Part shown: one piece after another, positions 16,023 through 24,770 of the stretch
Numbering within the stretch: the stretch's first letter is position 1
How the letters are laid out: each line of letters starts with the position of its first letter
Origin: Sandaracinus amylolyticus
Lineage (GTDB): Bacteria; Myxococcota_A; Polyangia; Polyangiales; Sandaracinaceae
Reading direction: 5' to 3'
Length of the DNA: 64,000 nucleotides
Assembly: GCF_021631985.1 (NCBI RefSeq)
Contig: NZ_CP070225.1
Location: 2,666,001-2,730,000, forward strand
Position numbers and translations under genes: made by a program
The notes under the pieces: model-generated
Databases searched by the model: none
What the model was told of the DNA's origin: nothing
Seen by the model: only the letters and a program-made list of their open reading frames with translations

Positions 16023-17678
16023 ATGCGGCGTGATCGAGTCTTCCTGTGGGTGCTCCCGCTCGTCGCGGCGTCGACGCTCGCGTCGTCACGCGTGAGCGCG
16101 CAAGACATGGTGTTCAGCGTCGAGGACACAGGCGCTCCGGCCGCACCGCCGGCGGAAGGTCCACCGTCCGAAGCCCTCGCGAACGCGCTCCGGCTGTATC
16201 AGCAGGAGCGCTACATGGAGGCCTCGGTACAGTTCCAGCGCGTGGTCGGTGGTGAGACCGACGACGCGCCTGCGAACGTGCAGAAGGCGCAGTTCTTCCT
16301 GGGCAAGGCCCTCTACCACCTGCGCTATTACCAGTCGGCCCTCGCGATCTTCGACGAGATCACGCAGCAGGGGCAGGCGCACCTCTACTTCGGCCAGACG
16401 CTGCAGTGGCTCGCGCAGCTCGCGTCGCAGCTGCCGGAGCCCGCGGGCATCATCGAGCGCGTCGGTCGCTACGGCACCGATCAGCTCGATCAGTTCAACA
16501 CCGCGGAGAGCGCCGATCTGTACAACCAGCTCCTCTTCCTGATGGGCCGGTTCAAGTACAACCAGGGCGAGTTCGAGGAGGCGATCGGCCTCTTCCAGCG
16601 CGTCGATCGCCGCTCGCGCTTCTACGTCAACGCGAAGTTCTTCGAGGGCATCTCGCAGGTCCGCCTCCGCCGCGCGTCGCCGGCCGTCGAGGCGTTCCGC
16701 GCGATCATCGAGGCGATCGACTCGGGCGTCGAGGGCGTCGAGGACACGCAGCGCATGCGCAACCTCGCGTGGATCTCGCTCGCTCGCGTCTACTACACCG
16801 CCGCGAACCGCACCGACGCGGAGACTGGTGAGCGCGCGATCGACGGCCGCCTGCTCGGCAACGCGGTCGAGGCGTGGAACCGCGTGGGTCAGGACAGCGA
16901 GTACTGGCTCGACGCGCTCTTCGAGGAGAGCTGGGCGTTCTTCCTCGCGGACGAGTACGCGCGCTCGATGGGCAACATCCACACGCTGTTCTCGCCGTAC
17001 TTCGACGACGCGTATTACCCGGAGGCGCTCGTCCTCAAGTCCGTCGTCTTCTTCTCGGCGTGCCAGATCGAGAACGCGAGCGCGATGGTCTCGCAGTTCC
17101 ACGAGCGTTACGACCCGGTCGCGACCGAGCTGAACGCGACGCTCGAGCAGTTCCAGGACAACCAGCAGTTCTTCGAGTTCCTCCAGCGCGTCCGCAGCGG
17201 TGAGGCGCAGCTCAGCCCGCGCATCCGCGGCATCGTCGCCTCGGCGCTCTCGGATCGCACGCTGCTGCGCAACCTCGAGTACGTGCGTCTCCTCGAGAGC
17301 GAGGAGCAGCGCCTCGAGCAGTCGCCCGCGGAGTTCAAGAACAGCTCGCTCGGCGCGCGTATCCTCCAGGACATCTTCGTGGCGAAGTCGTTCGCGATCG
17401 ACCAGACCGGCGATCTCGCGCGCGCTCGCTACAACCGCCTCATCGACGAGCTCAACGAGCTCATGACGCAGGTGGACACGGTCGAGCTCGAGATCGCGAC
17501 CTACCAGCGCGGTCAGCTCGATGCCGAGGCGCAGCAGCAGATGACCGAGCTCGCGCGCAGCGCGGGTCTGACGGTCAACGTCGACGAAGAGCACCAGATG
17601 TGGCCCTTCGACGGCGAGTACTGGCGCGACGAGCTGGGCTTCTACCGACAGCAGGTCACGTCGCAGTGCGGTCGCTGA
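16023..17678 (+). CDS. Periplasmic TPR protein (GltC-like)
   Basis: A 551-residue protein with a signal peptide (...RVSAQ). The mature N-terminus QDMVFSVED resembles that of the beta-barrel protein at 8588. TPR helices follow throughout: LANALRLYQQERYMEASVQF, KALYHLRYYQSALAIF, FLMGRFKYNQGEFEEAIGLF. The C-terminus carries a WPFDGEYWRDELGFY segment and a single late Cys. The size and place of a periplasmic TPR protein next to barrel and FHA/TonB genes suggest a GltC-like part of a gliding-type envelope complex (inference). It is first gene of the 22-kb block. Confidence 0.75.
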   Translation: MRRDRVFLWVLPLVAASTLASSRVSAQDMVFSVEDTGAPAAPPAEGPPSEALANALRLYQQERYMEASVQFQRVVGGETDDAPANVQKAQFFLGKALYHLRYYQSALAIFDEITQQGQAHLYFGQTLQWLAQLASQLPEPAGIIERVGRYGTDQLDQFNTAESADLYNQLLFLMGRFKYNQGEFEEAIGLFQRVDRRSRFYVNAKFFEGISQVRLRRASPAVEAFRAIIEAIDSGVEGVEDTQRMRNLAWISLARVYYTAANRTDAETGERAIDGRLLGNAVEAWNRVGQDSEYWLDALFEESWAFFLADEYARSMGNIHTLFSPYFDDAYYPEALVLKSVVFFSACQIENASAMVSQFHERYDPVATELNATLEQFQDNQQFFEFLQRVRSGEAQLSPRIRGIVASALSDRTLLRNLEYVRLLESEEQRLEQSPAEFKNSSLGARILQDIFVAKSFAIDQTGDLARARYNRLIDELNELMTQVDTVELEIATYQRGQLDAEAQQQMTELARSAGLTVNVDEEHQMWPFDGEYWRDELGFYRQQVTSQCGR

Positions 17679-17695
17679 TCTAAAAAACGACGAAA

Positions 17696-17729
17696 GAGGG
17701 CGGTAGGGGATCCAACCTGCCGCCCTCTG
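17696..17729 (+). terminator. Hairpin after the first TPR gene (weak terminator or attenuator)
   Basis: A 13-bp stem AGAGGGCGGTAGG / CCTGCCGCCCTCT with one G-T pair and an 8-nt loop. No T-tract follows, so it may only reduce read-through into the next TPR gene. Confidence 0.45.
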
Positions 17730-17773
17730 GTGGTTCCAAGGCTCCGCGCGCGCGTGCGTGTGAGTCGAAATCA

Positions 17774-17801
17774 GGAACTCGTGACCGGCACGCTCCTCTA
17801 A
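17774..17801 (+). promoter_or_regulatory. Candidate ECF-sigma-type promoter
   Basis: GGAACT (17774-17779) and TCTAA (17797-17801) are 17 bases apart, close to the GGAACTT / TCTAA form of sigma-E promoters. The site overlaps a direct repeat of CCGGCACGCT (17785-17794 and 17807-17816, 22 bp apart, two helical turns). It lies 73 bp before the start at 17875. Confidence 0.35.
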
Positions 17802-17874
17802 GATCGCCGGCACGCTTTTGTTCGAGTCGCTTGAGACGAATCCCCTCCTCGAGAGAGCAAGAAGGGTGGCAAGG

Positions 17875-20800
17875 ATGGGTCGCAATCGAACGCCGGGGCG
17901 CGGCTCCCGGCTGGCACTCCTCGCGGTCGCGTCGTTGATCGCAGGCGGGCTGCCGCTCGCGGTCGGCGCGCAAGAAGGTGCGCGTTCGTCGTCGCCCGCG
18001 TGGGGCGGTATGTGCATGTCGCCCGCGGCGCGACAGCGCGTCGACGAGTGCCCGACGGGCGCACCGCCTCCGAGCCAGCGCGCCGGTGCGGGCGCGTCGG
18101 CGCCGGCGACGCACCTGACGCAGACGAAGCGTCGCGAAGAGGAGAAGAAGCAGGGCCCGACCGGTCCGTCGATCGAGATCGACGCGGCGACCGCGCGTGG
18201 TCGTGAGGCGGTCGCGGCGCGCGCGCTCGATCTCCTCAACCGCGAGGTGCAGACGACGGAGCGAATCATCGGCCGCATGCGCGACGACGATCCGCGCGGC
18301 GCCGACTACCTCCTTCGTCTCGCGGAGACCTACTTCGAGCTCCAGACCTACTGGCGCACTCGTGCCGGCTCGCTCGACCAGCCGATCTTCGAGGCGGAGC
18401 AGTCGGGCAATCGCGATCAGCTGCAGCAGCTGCAGCGCCAGCGTCAGGAGGCCAATGGCCACCTCGACGAGGCGCGACAGGCGGCGATCCGCACGTATGC
18501 GCGCCTGGTCCAGAACTATCCGAACTACTCGCGCATGGACGAGGTGCTCTTCTCGCTGGCCTTCGGCCTCGAGGAAATGCGCCAGTTCGAGCGCGCGCGA
18601 CAGGTCTACTTCCGGCTGATCAAGGGATATCCGGAGTCGCGCTTCATCCCGTACGCGTATCTCTCGTTCGCCGAGTACTACTTCGGCGAGGGCCAGATGC
18701 GCGAGGCCCAGCAGTTCTATACGAAGGTCACGGAGTTCCCGCCGGAGCGCAACCCGGTCTACGGCTACGCGCTCTACAAGCAGGCCTGGGCGCTCTACAA
18801 CCTCGAGGACTTCCGCGGCGCGCTGCAGCAGTTCGCGCGAACCGTCGAGTTCGCGACGCAGAACCCGGACGCGCGTGACGCCGCGAACCTCGCGCGCCAG
18901 TCGCGCCGCGAGATGGTGCTGCCCTACGCCCGCGTCGGTCGACCGAACCAAGCGCTGCAGTTCTTCCGACGATACGCGGAGAACGACGCCCAAGCGTACG
19001 AGATGCTCGAAGCGCTGGGCGAGCTCTACTACGACACCGGTCAATGGCCCGAGACCATCGGCATCTATCACGAGCTGATGGCGGAGCAGGCCAGTAGCGA
19101 CAGGCTCTGTTACTGGCAGTCTCGCGTCACGAACGCGATCGTGTCGTCTCGGCCGAAGCCCGAGCAGGTGACGGAGATCCGCCGCCTGATCGACATGTAC
19201 AACACCTATCGTCAGCAGTCGCACCCGCAGGAGGCGCTCAACGAGTGCCGCAGTGCGACCGCGTCGGTCCTCGTCGAGCTCTCGACGGCGTGGCACCGCG
19301 AGGCGATCGGCACCGACGAGCAGCCCGGTACGAACGACCGGAACACGATGAACCAGGCGTCGCAGCTGTACCGGCTGACGCTGGACACTTTCCCCGACAT
19401 GGACGGGATGGAGTTCCCGGACATCGATCGCCGGGACTGGCCGACGACCTACCGCGTCTCGTACTTCTACGCGGAGCTCCTCTGGCGCATGGAGGACTGG
19501 AGCCAGTGCGGTCCGGCCTTCGATCGCGTCGTCGAGCTGAACCCCCAGGGTGAGTTCACGAGCGACGCCGCGTACGCCGCGGTGCTCTGTTACAACAACC
19601 TCTACCAGCAGCAGTACGCGGGCAACGAGCGCGACGTTCGTGGCCGCAGCGGCGAGCAGCAGGAAGAGGAGGGCGGACGCGGCGGTCGTCGTGGTCGTCG
19701 TGGTCGCCGCGCTCAGCAGGAGCAGGCGGAGGCGGCGCCGACGTTCGAGCCCCAGGAGTTCACGCCGGTGCAGGAGGGCATGCTGCGCGCCTTCCAGCGC
19801 TTCGTGTGCTTCGTCCAGGACAGCGAGGAGCTGCCGACGGTCAAGTACCGCCGCGCCCGCATCTACTACGAGACGAACCACTTCGAAGAGGCCGCGATCC
19901 TGTTCCGCGACATCGCGTGGAACCATCGCGACAGCGAGCTCGCCGAGTTCGCGGCGAACCTCTACCTCGACTCGCTCAACATGATGGGCACCCGCGTCGG
20001 GCAGGGGAATCCGCAGTGCATCACGGAGCTCGAGCAGTCGCTCGATCCGATGCACGGCTTCTACTGCGGCACGCCCGAGCAGCGTGATGCGCACCCCGAC
20101 CTCTGCGAGGTCGTCGTGAACCTGCGCTGCGACGTCGTCCGCCTCCAGGCCGAGACGCTCGCGCGCCAGAACCGCCACCGCGAAGCTGCGGACGCGTACC
20201 GCCGGATCATCCGTCAGTACCGCGAGTGCGGCCGGCTCGACGAGGTCATCTACAACCTCGCGATCGAGTACGAGGCGGCGCGTCTGCTCGGCCGCGCGAT
20301 CCAGGCGCGTACGACGCTGATCGAGCGCTTCCCCGAGAGCCCGCTCGCCAAGCGCGCGGTGTATCTCGTCGGCGCGAACTACCACGCGCTCGCGATCTAC
20401 TCGCGCGCTGCGGACTACTACGAGCAGTTCGCCACTCGTTATCCGGGTGAGGACGGCTCGGAGTGCACCGAGGCGGAGCGCACGGCGGGCACCTGCGCCA
20501 TCGCGCACGCCGCGCTCGAAAACGCAGTCTTCTTCCGACTCGGTCTCGGCGAAGAAGAGCGTGCCATCGAGGACGTGCGTCTCTACGAGCGCAACTATCG
20601 CCGCAGCCGTGCGCGCGAGACCTCGCAGGTCGTGTTCTCGCTCGGGTCGATCTACGAGCGCCAGGGCAACTGGGGCCGCGTGTTCGATCACTACCGCTCG
20701 TTCCTGCGCCAGTACGGTCGTCAGGCACTGCCGCACGAAGTGATTCGCGCGAACGTGCAGATGGGCCGTGCCCAGTGGGAGCTCGAGGAGCGCGGTCAGG

Positions 20801-21636
20801 CGGAGGGCTACTTCCGCACTGCGACGCAGGTCTGGACGCGTGGTGCGGGCGAGGCGATCAACCGCGCCGAGGGCACCGACGAGGAGCGTTCGCTCTGGCT
20901 GGCGCGTGCGCGTGACGCGACGAGCGAAGCGCTCTTCTATCTCGCCGAGTACCGGTTCGCCGAGTTCCGCGCGATCCACTTCCCGCGCCTGCCCTCGACC
21001 CGCACGCTGGCCTCGGTCACGCGCTGGTCGACGGAGGACCTCGCGCCCTGGCTGCAGCGCAAGCGCGAGGCGCTCGTGACGGCGGAGCAGGCGTACAACC
21101 TGATCGCCGAGCTCAACGTGCCGCAGTGGCAGATCGCGGGTGCCGCGCGCATCGGCGAGATGTACCAGCGCATCGTCGACGACATGCGCAGCGCTCCGAT
21201 CCCCGAGGAGATCGAGCGTGACGACGAGCTCTACGGCATCTACGTCGACGCGCTCGAAGGCGCGCTGAACGGCTCGGGCCCCGGCCCGGATGGTCGTCCG
21301 TTCACGCCCGACGACATCGCGTGTCAGCCCGAGTCGACCGAGCCCCAGTGCGTGAACGCGCCGGTGCGCCAGGCGATGAGCAAGTTCGAGTTCTGCCTCA
21401 CGCTCGCGACGCGCGTGCGCTGGTTCAACGAGTTCTCGCAGCAGTGCGAGGTCCAGCTGAACCGCCTCGATGCGCAGCGCTATCCGCTCGCCGCCGAGCT
21501 CCGCGGCACCGCGAGCTTCATCCAGGACCAGATCGCCACGCCCGAGCCGATCGAGCTCACGACGGACGCCGAAGAGGCGGACGCCGAGGGCGCGGCATCG
21601 GGTGACGCAGCGGCCACCGGCGGCGGCTCGACCTGA
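17875..21636 (+). CDS. Large periplasmic TPR protein (GltD/AgmU-like)
   Basis: A 1253-residue exported TPR protein with a signal peptide ending near residue 32 (AVGAQ). TPR units run through most of the length, for example DEVLFSLAFGLEEMRQFERA, YAYLSFAEYYFGEGQMREAQ and YALYKQAWALYNLEDFRGAL. A low-complexity Arg/Gly/Glu insert lies at about residues 583-620 (GRGGRRGRRGRR). AgmU/GltD of Myxococcus is a periplasmic TPR protein of similar size next to gltE and gltG, so synteny supports the call. The ATG at 17875 puts the signal peptide at the start; an in-frame start at 17818 adds an unlikely extension. The next gene follows after 35 bp. Confidence 0.78.
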   Translation: MGRNRTPGRGSRLALLAVASLIAGGLPLAVGAQEGARSSSPAWGGMCMSPAARQRVDECPTGAPPPSQRAGAGASAPATHLTQTKRREEEKKQGPTGPSIEIDAATARGREAVAARALDLLNREVQTTERIIGRMRDDDPRGADYLLRLAETYFELQTYWRTRAGSLDQPIFEAEQSGNRDQLQQLQRQRQEANGHLDEARQAAIRTYARLVQNYPNYSRMDEVLFSLAFGLEEMRQFERARQVYFRLIKGYPESRFIPYAYLSFAEYYFGEGQMREAQQFYTKVTEFPPERNPVYGYALYKQAWALYNLEDFRGALQQFARTVEFATQNPDARDAANLARQSRREMVLPYARVGRPNQALQFFRRYAENDAQAYEMLEALGELYYDTGQWPETIGIYHELMAEQASSDRLCYWQSRVTNAIVSSRPKPEQVTEIRRLIDMYNTYRQQSHPQEALNECRSATASVLVELSTAWHREAIGTDEQPGTNDRNTMNQASQLYRLTLDTFPDMDGMEFPDIDRRDWPTTYRVSYFYAELLWRMEDWSQCGPAFDRVVELNPQGEFTSDAAYAAVLCYNNLYQQQYAGNERDVRGRSGEQQEEEGGRGGRRGRRGRRAQQEQAEAAPTFEPQEFTPVQEGMLRAFQRFVCFVQDSEELPTVKYRRARIYYETNHFEEAAILFRDIAWNHRDSELAEFAANLYLDSLNMMGTRVGQGNPQCITELEQSLDPMHGFYCGTPEQRDAHPDLCEVVVNLRCDVVRLQAETLARQNRHREAADAYRRIIRQYRECGRLDEVIYNLAIEYEAARLLGRAIQARTTLIERFPESPLAKRAVYLVGANYHALAIYSRAADYYEQFATRYPGEDGSECTEAERTAGTCAIAHAALENAVFFRLGLGEEERAIEDVRLYERNYRRSRARETSQVVFSLGSIYERQGNWGRVFDHYRSFLRQYGRQALPHEVIRANVQMGRAQWELEERGQAEGYFRTATQVWTRGAGEAINRAEGTDEERSLWLARARDATSEALFYLAEYRFAEFRAIHFPRLPSTRTLASVTRWSTEDLAPWLQRKREALVTAEQAYNLIAELNVPQWQIAGAARIGEMYQRIVDDMRSAPIPEEIERDDELYGIYVDALEGALNGSGPGPDGRPFTPDDIACQPESTEPQCVNAPVRQAMSKFEFCLTLATRVRWFNEFSQQCEVQLNRLDAQRYPLAAELRGTASFIQDQIATPEPIELTTDAEEADAEGAASGDAAATGGGST

Positions 21637-21671
21637 GACCCAGGCGACAGAGAACGAGAAGGAACGGAACG

Positions 21672-23276
21672 ATGCGTACTCTCCGGACCACGATGTTCCT
21701 CGCGATCGCGACGGGTCTGCTCGGCGCGATCGCCGCGGGCTGCGGCGGTGGTGGCGCGGGCGGAGGCCCCGGTGGGGGCCCCGGCGGCCCCGGCACTGCG
21801 GGTGGCGAGGGCGTGACGACGCCCGCGGGCACCGCGGTGAGCGAGTCGGATCGCCAGCGCTGGGCGGCCGCGATGGAGCTCTTCAACTCGTCGGCCGCGG
21901 GCGGCTGGACCGAGGAGGAGTGCTCCACCGTCATCTCGCGCTTCGATCAGGTCAACAGCCAGCACTCGGGCGGGACCTTCACGGAAGCGATCTACATGAT
22001 CGGCGTGACGCACGAGCGCTGCGGCCACGCGGATCAGGCGCGCGAGTTCTACAACCGCACGCTGCAGGCGAACGAGCGCTTCTGCGGCGCGCGCGTGGCG
22101 CTCGGCGTCGAGCACTATCGCGCGGGCCGTGTGCAGCAGGCGCGCTCGGAGTTCGAGCGCGCGGTGCGCGACGACTCGCGCTGCACCGAGGGCTACACGA
22201 ACCTCGCGATCCTGCAGCGCCGTGATCCCAGCACGCAGGCGGAGGCGCTCAACAACCTGCGCCGCGCGCTCGCGATCCAGTCGTCGTACCTGCCGGCGTT
22301 CAACCAGATGGCGCTGCTCTATCTCGACTCGGCGATCCGCCGTGCGCAGAGCGGTGGCGCGAGCACGGCGACCGTCGCGGGCGGAACGGCCGCGGCGTCG
22401 GGTCAGCCGCAGCAACAGCAGCAGGAGGACGAGAGCACCGTCGCCGCGCGTCGTGCGGCGGCGCGTCGCGCCCAGGCCTCGCAGATGCTCGATCTCGCCG
22501 AGGTCGTGTGCCGTCAGGCGCAGCTGATCGATGGCGGATACGCCCCGATCTACAACACCTGGGGCCTCATCAACGTCCAGCAGGGCAACATCATCGCGGC
22601 CCTCGCGAAGTTCGAGCGAGCGTTCAACCTCGATCCGAACCTCTTCGAGGCCTACATGAACTTCGGCGAGCTGACGCTCTCGTTCCGCGGCTACGAGGAC
22701 GCGGGCCGTGCGTTCACGCGCGCGACCGAGCTGCGCAGCGACAGCTACGACGCGTGGCTCGGTCTCGGCGCGGCGCTCCGTGGCCTTCGTCAGACCGAGC
22801 AGGCGCAGGCGGCGTACGAGCGCGCGATCGCGATCGATGCCAATCGCCCGGAGGCCTATTTCAACCTGGGCCTTCTCCACAACGACTACATGGGTGGCAG
22901 CGAGGCGGATCTCCGCCGCGCGCAGCAGTACTACCGCGACTTCGCGCAGCGCGCGGGCAGCCGTCCCGAGCTCGCCGACGTCGTGCAGAGCGTGAACCGC
23001 ACCTGCGGCTGCGAGCACGAGCAGCAGCAGGGCGGAGCGCGTCGCAGCGCGCGTCGTGCCCGCGCGGCAGCGCGTGGCTACGGCCGCCGTCGTGCGTGCC
23101 AGTCGGGCCGCGTCGAAGCGATCGAGTGCAACATCCGCCTCCAGGCCGAGCTCGCGCAGATGCAGGCCGACGCGGAGCGCATGGCGCGCGAGATCGAGGC
23201 GCAGGCCGCGCAGCAGCAACAGCAGCAGGAAGCGACGCCGCCCCCCGAGGGCCAGACGCCGCCGCCCGCGCAGTGA
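21672..23276 (+). CDS. TPR lipoprotein (GltE-like)
   Basis: A 534-residue lipoprotein: hydrophobic signal with lipobox AAGC at residues 21-24, then a Gly-rich stretch. TPRs include ARVALGVEHYRAGRVQQARS, IYNTWGLINVQQGNIIAALA and AYFNLGLLHNDYMGGSEADL. A Gln-rich insert lies near residue 240. An Arg-rich patch ([19 protein letters not shown]) precedes a Cys-bounded segment and a coiled, Gln-rich tail. AAGGAACGGAACG precedes the ATG. It is followed by a strong terminator and then a paralogue of its own second half. In Myxococcus a TPR lipoprotein (GltE/AglT) sits beside AgmU; orthology here is inferred. Confidence 0.78.
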   Translation: MRTLRTTMFLAIATGLLGAIAAGCGGGGAGGGPGGGPGGPGTAGGEGVTTPAGTAVSESDRQRWAAAMELFNSSAAGGWTEEECSTVISRFDQVNSQHSGGTFTEAIYMIGVTHERCGHADQAREFYNRTLQANERFCGARVALGVEHYRAGRVQQARSEFERAVRDDSRCTEGYTNLAILQRRDPSTQAEALNNLRRALAIQSSYLPAFNQMALLYLDSAIRRAQSGGASTATVAGGTAAASGQPQQQQQEDESTVAARRAAARRAQASQMLDLAEVVCRQAQLIDGGYAPIYNTWGLINVQQGNIIAALAKFERAFNLDPNLFEAYMNFGELTLSFRGYEDAGRAFTRATELRSDSYDAWLGLGAALRGLRQTEQAQAAYERAIAIDANRPEAYFNLGLLHNDYMGGSEADLRRAQQYYRDFAQRAGSRPELADVVQSVNRTCGCEHEQQQGGARRSARRARAAARGYGRRRACQSGRVEAIECNIRLQAELAQMQADAERMAREIEAQAAQQQQQQEATPPPEGQTPPPAQ

Positions 23277-23302
23277 TCGTCACGCGCAGGTGATTCGACG
23301 AG

Positions 23303-23336
23303 ACGGCCGGTCCCGCGAGGGGCCGGCCGTTTTCCC
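23303..23336 (+). terminator. Intrinsic terminator with GCGA tetraloop
   Basis: A 12-bp stem (ACGGCCGGTCCC / GGGGCCGGCCGT, one G-T pair) is closed by a GCGA loop and followed by TTTCCC. It would end most transcripts of the GltC/D/E-like genes. Confidence 0.85.
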
Positions 23337-23338
23337 TT

Positions 23339-24319
23339 GTGCAGGACGCCGTGCGAGTCGTCGTTCGAACGTTGCTCCTCGCCGTCGCGCTCGTGGCGTG
23401 CGCGCGAGTCGCGACTCGTGAGCCGGTTGCGAGGACGCCGGCTCCGATTGCGGCTCGAGAGCCTGGGTCGCGGGACACGATCCCGAGCGCGGAGGTGCCG
23501 CGCGATCTGCGCGAGGACGAGCAAGGCCTCGTCGCGCTCGCGCATGAGCACTTCTCGCGTGGTCGGCTCGACCTCGCCGACGCGACCCTCGATCGCGCGC
23601 TCGCGATCGCGCCGGCCCACGCACCGGCGTTCATCGCGCGCGCCATGATCGCGAGCGCACGCGGCAACGTGCACGCCGCGCTCGACGCGCTCGATCGGGC
23701 GGTCGCGATCGACGCAGACCTCTTCGAGGCGCGGATGGTGCGCGGCGCGCTCCTCCTCTCCGCTCGCGCCCACGAAGACGCCGAGCGCGATCACCGACGC
23801 GCCGTCGAGCTCCGGCCTGCTGCGTACGAAGCGTGGCTGGGGCTCGGCGTGTCGTTGCGCGGCGCGCAGCGGATCGAGGAGGCGAGGGCCGCGTATGAGC
23901 GGGCGATCGAGATCGCACCCGAACGCCCCGAGGCCTACTACGACCTCGGCATCCTCTACGATGACTTCGGTTCCGGCAGCGAGGCCGACGCGCGGCGCGC
24001 CGTCCATCTGTACCGGCGTTTTCTCGGTCTCGCGCGAGGCCGCGCCGACCTTCATGCCGCAATCGCCGACGTTTCGGCCGAGTGTGGGTGCGGCGATCTC
24101 TTCGCGGCCCGAGGTGCCATCAGGAGATCGGTGAGTCAGCGGTGTCGCAGGCCATCGAGGGTGACTCCCGATGGCTGCATCCGAGGGCGCATCGAGCGCG
24201 CGGAGTGCAACGTCGTGCTGCAACCCGAGCTGGCTTGCATGCAGCTCGAGGCGGAGCGAATGGCGCGCGAGATCGAGGAGGCGGCACGTCAGCGCGAGCA
24301 ATCGCCACGGGTCGAGTGA
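23339..24319 (+). CDS. TPR lipoprotein, tandem paralogue of the GltE-like gene
   Basis: A 326-residue protein with a lipoprotein signal (lipobox LVAC at about residues 18-21). Its TPR region matches the upstream protein: AYEAWLGLGVSLRGAQRIEE against SYDAWLGLGAALRGLRQTEQ. Its end (ERAECNVVLQPELACMQLEA) matches EAIECNIRLQAELAQMQADA. It lacks the Gln-rich insert and the first TPRs, so it is a diverged, shorter duplicate with an intact frame. The GTG at 23339 directly follows the terminator; the GTG at 23351 (MRVVVRTLLL) is an equally good start for the signal. Confidence 0.72.
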   Translation: MQDAVRVVVRTLLLAVALVACARVATREPVARTPAPIAAREPGSRDTIPSAEVPRDLREDEQGLVALAHEHFSRGRLDLADATLDRALAIAPAHAPAFIARAMIASARGNVHAALDALDRAVAIDADLFEARMVRGALLLSARAHEDAERDHRRAVELRPAAYEAWLGLGVSLRGAQRIEEARAAYERAIEIAPERPEAYYDLGILYDDFGSGSEADARRAVHLYRRFLGLARGRADLHAAIADVSAECGCGDLFAARGAIRRSVSQRCRRPSRVTPDGCIRGRIERAECNVVLQPELACMQLEAERMAREIEEAARQREQSPRVE

Positions 24320-24358
24320 AGCGACCCAAACACGTGCGTTCTCGCGCGTCGAAGGCCA

Positions 24359-24388
24359 TTGACCGTCTCGCCAGCCCTTCTGTATTGT
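24359..24388 (+). promoter_or_regulatory. Sigma-70 promoter of the small protein and FHA gene
   Basis: TTGACC (24359-24364), an 18-base spacer and TATTGT (24383-24388). It lies about 50 bp before the ATG at 24440, with GGAGG just upstream of that start. Confidence 0.55.
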
Positions 24389-24439
24389 GTCGCGCTGTCT
24401 CGCGTCCCCGTGATTTCGCGGGGTTCTCGGAGGATCTCC

Positions 24440-24697
24440 ATGCGCAATCTGCTGATGTCCCTGTCCGTTGCGTTCGCCATGACCGTCGCTTTCGGAGCGA
24501 GCGGGTTCGTGGCGCAGGCGAGCGCGCAGGACGGCGAGGCGACCACCTACGACTTCGAGGACGATCTCGTTCAGGGCGACCTCGTTCGCCCCGATGGTGA
24601 GCTCCTCAACGTGCGTCGTCGCGGTCGCCGCGCGTCGCTGATCCGCGTCCGTGAGCACTTCATCCCGGAGATGCTCAAGTCGGTCGAGAACCTCTGA
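24440..24697 (+). CDS. Small secreted protein of the TPR/FHA block
   Basis: An 85-residue protein with a signal peptide (MRNLLMSLSVAFAMTVAFG ... ASAQ). The mature part of about 55 residues starts acidic (TTYDFEDDLVQGDLVRPDGE), turns basic (LNVRRRGRRASLIRVR) and ends FIPEMLKSVENL. GGAGGATCTCC before the ATG fixes the start over a longer in-frame reading from 24359. Its place between the TPR lipoproteins and the FHA/TonB gene, with its own promoter, suggests a small periplasmic part of the same machine. I do not know its function. Confidence 0.7.
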   Translation: MRNLLMSLSVAFAMTVAFGASGFVAQASAQDGEATTYDFEDDLVQGDLVRPDGELLNVRRRGRRASLIRVREHFIPEMLKSVENL

Positions 24698-24735
24698 TTC
24701 GCTTTCTCCATCACGATTTCCACCGAGTCGGACTT

Positions 24736-24770
24736 TCACTGGAACCCGCGGGACGAGCGGGTGTCAGTGA
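24736..24770 (+). promoter_or_regulatory. Imperfect hairpin before the FHA gene
   Basis: TCACTG-GA-ACCCGC (24736-24749) pairs with GCGGGT-GT-CAGTGA (24757-24770) around a 7-nt loop and a 2x2 internal loop. No T-tract follows. It may be an mRNA processing or attenuation structure between the small-protein and FHA genes. Confidence 0.35.

Noticed and set aside
23339-24319. Possibility that the second TPR lipoprotein is a broken fragment of the first
   Set aside because: It has an intact frame, its own lipobox and a complete TPR and C-terminal region, so it is treated as a functional paralogue.
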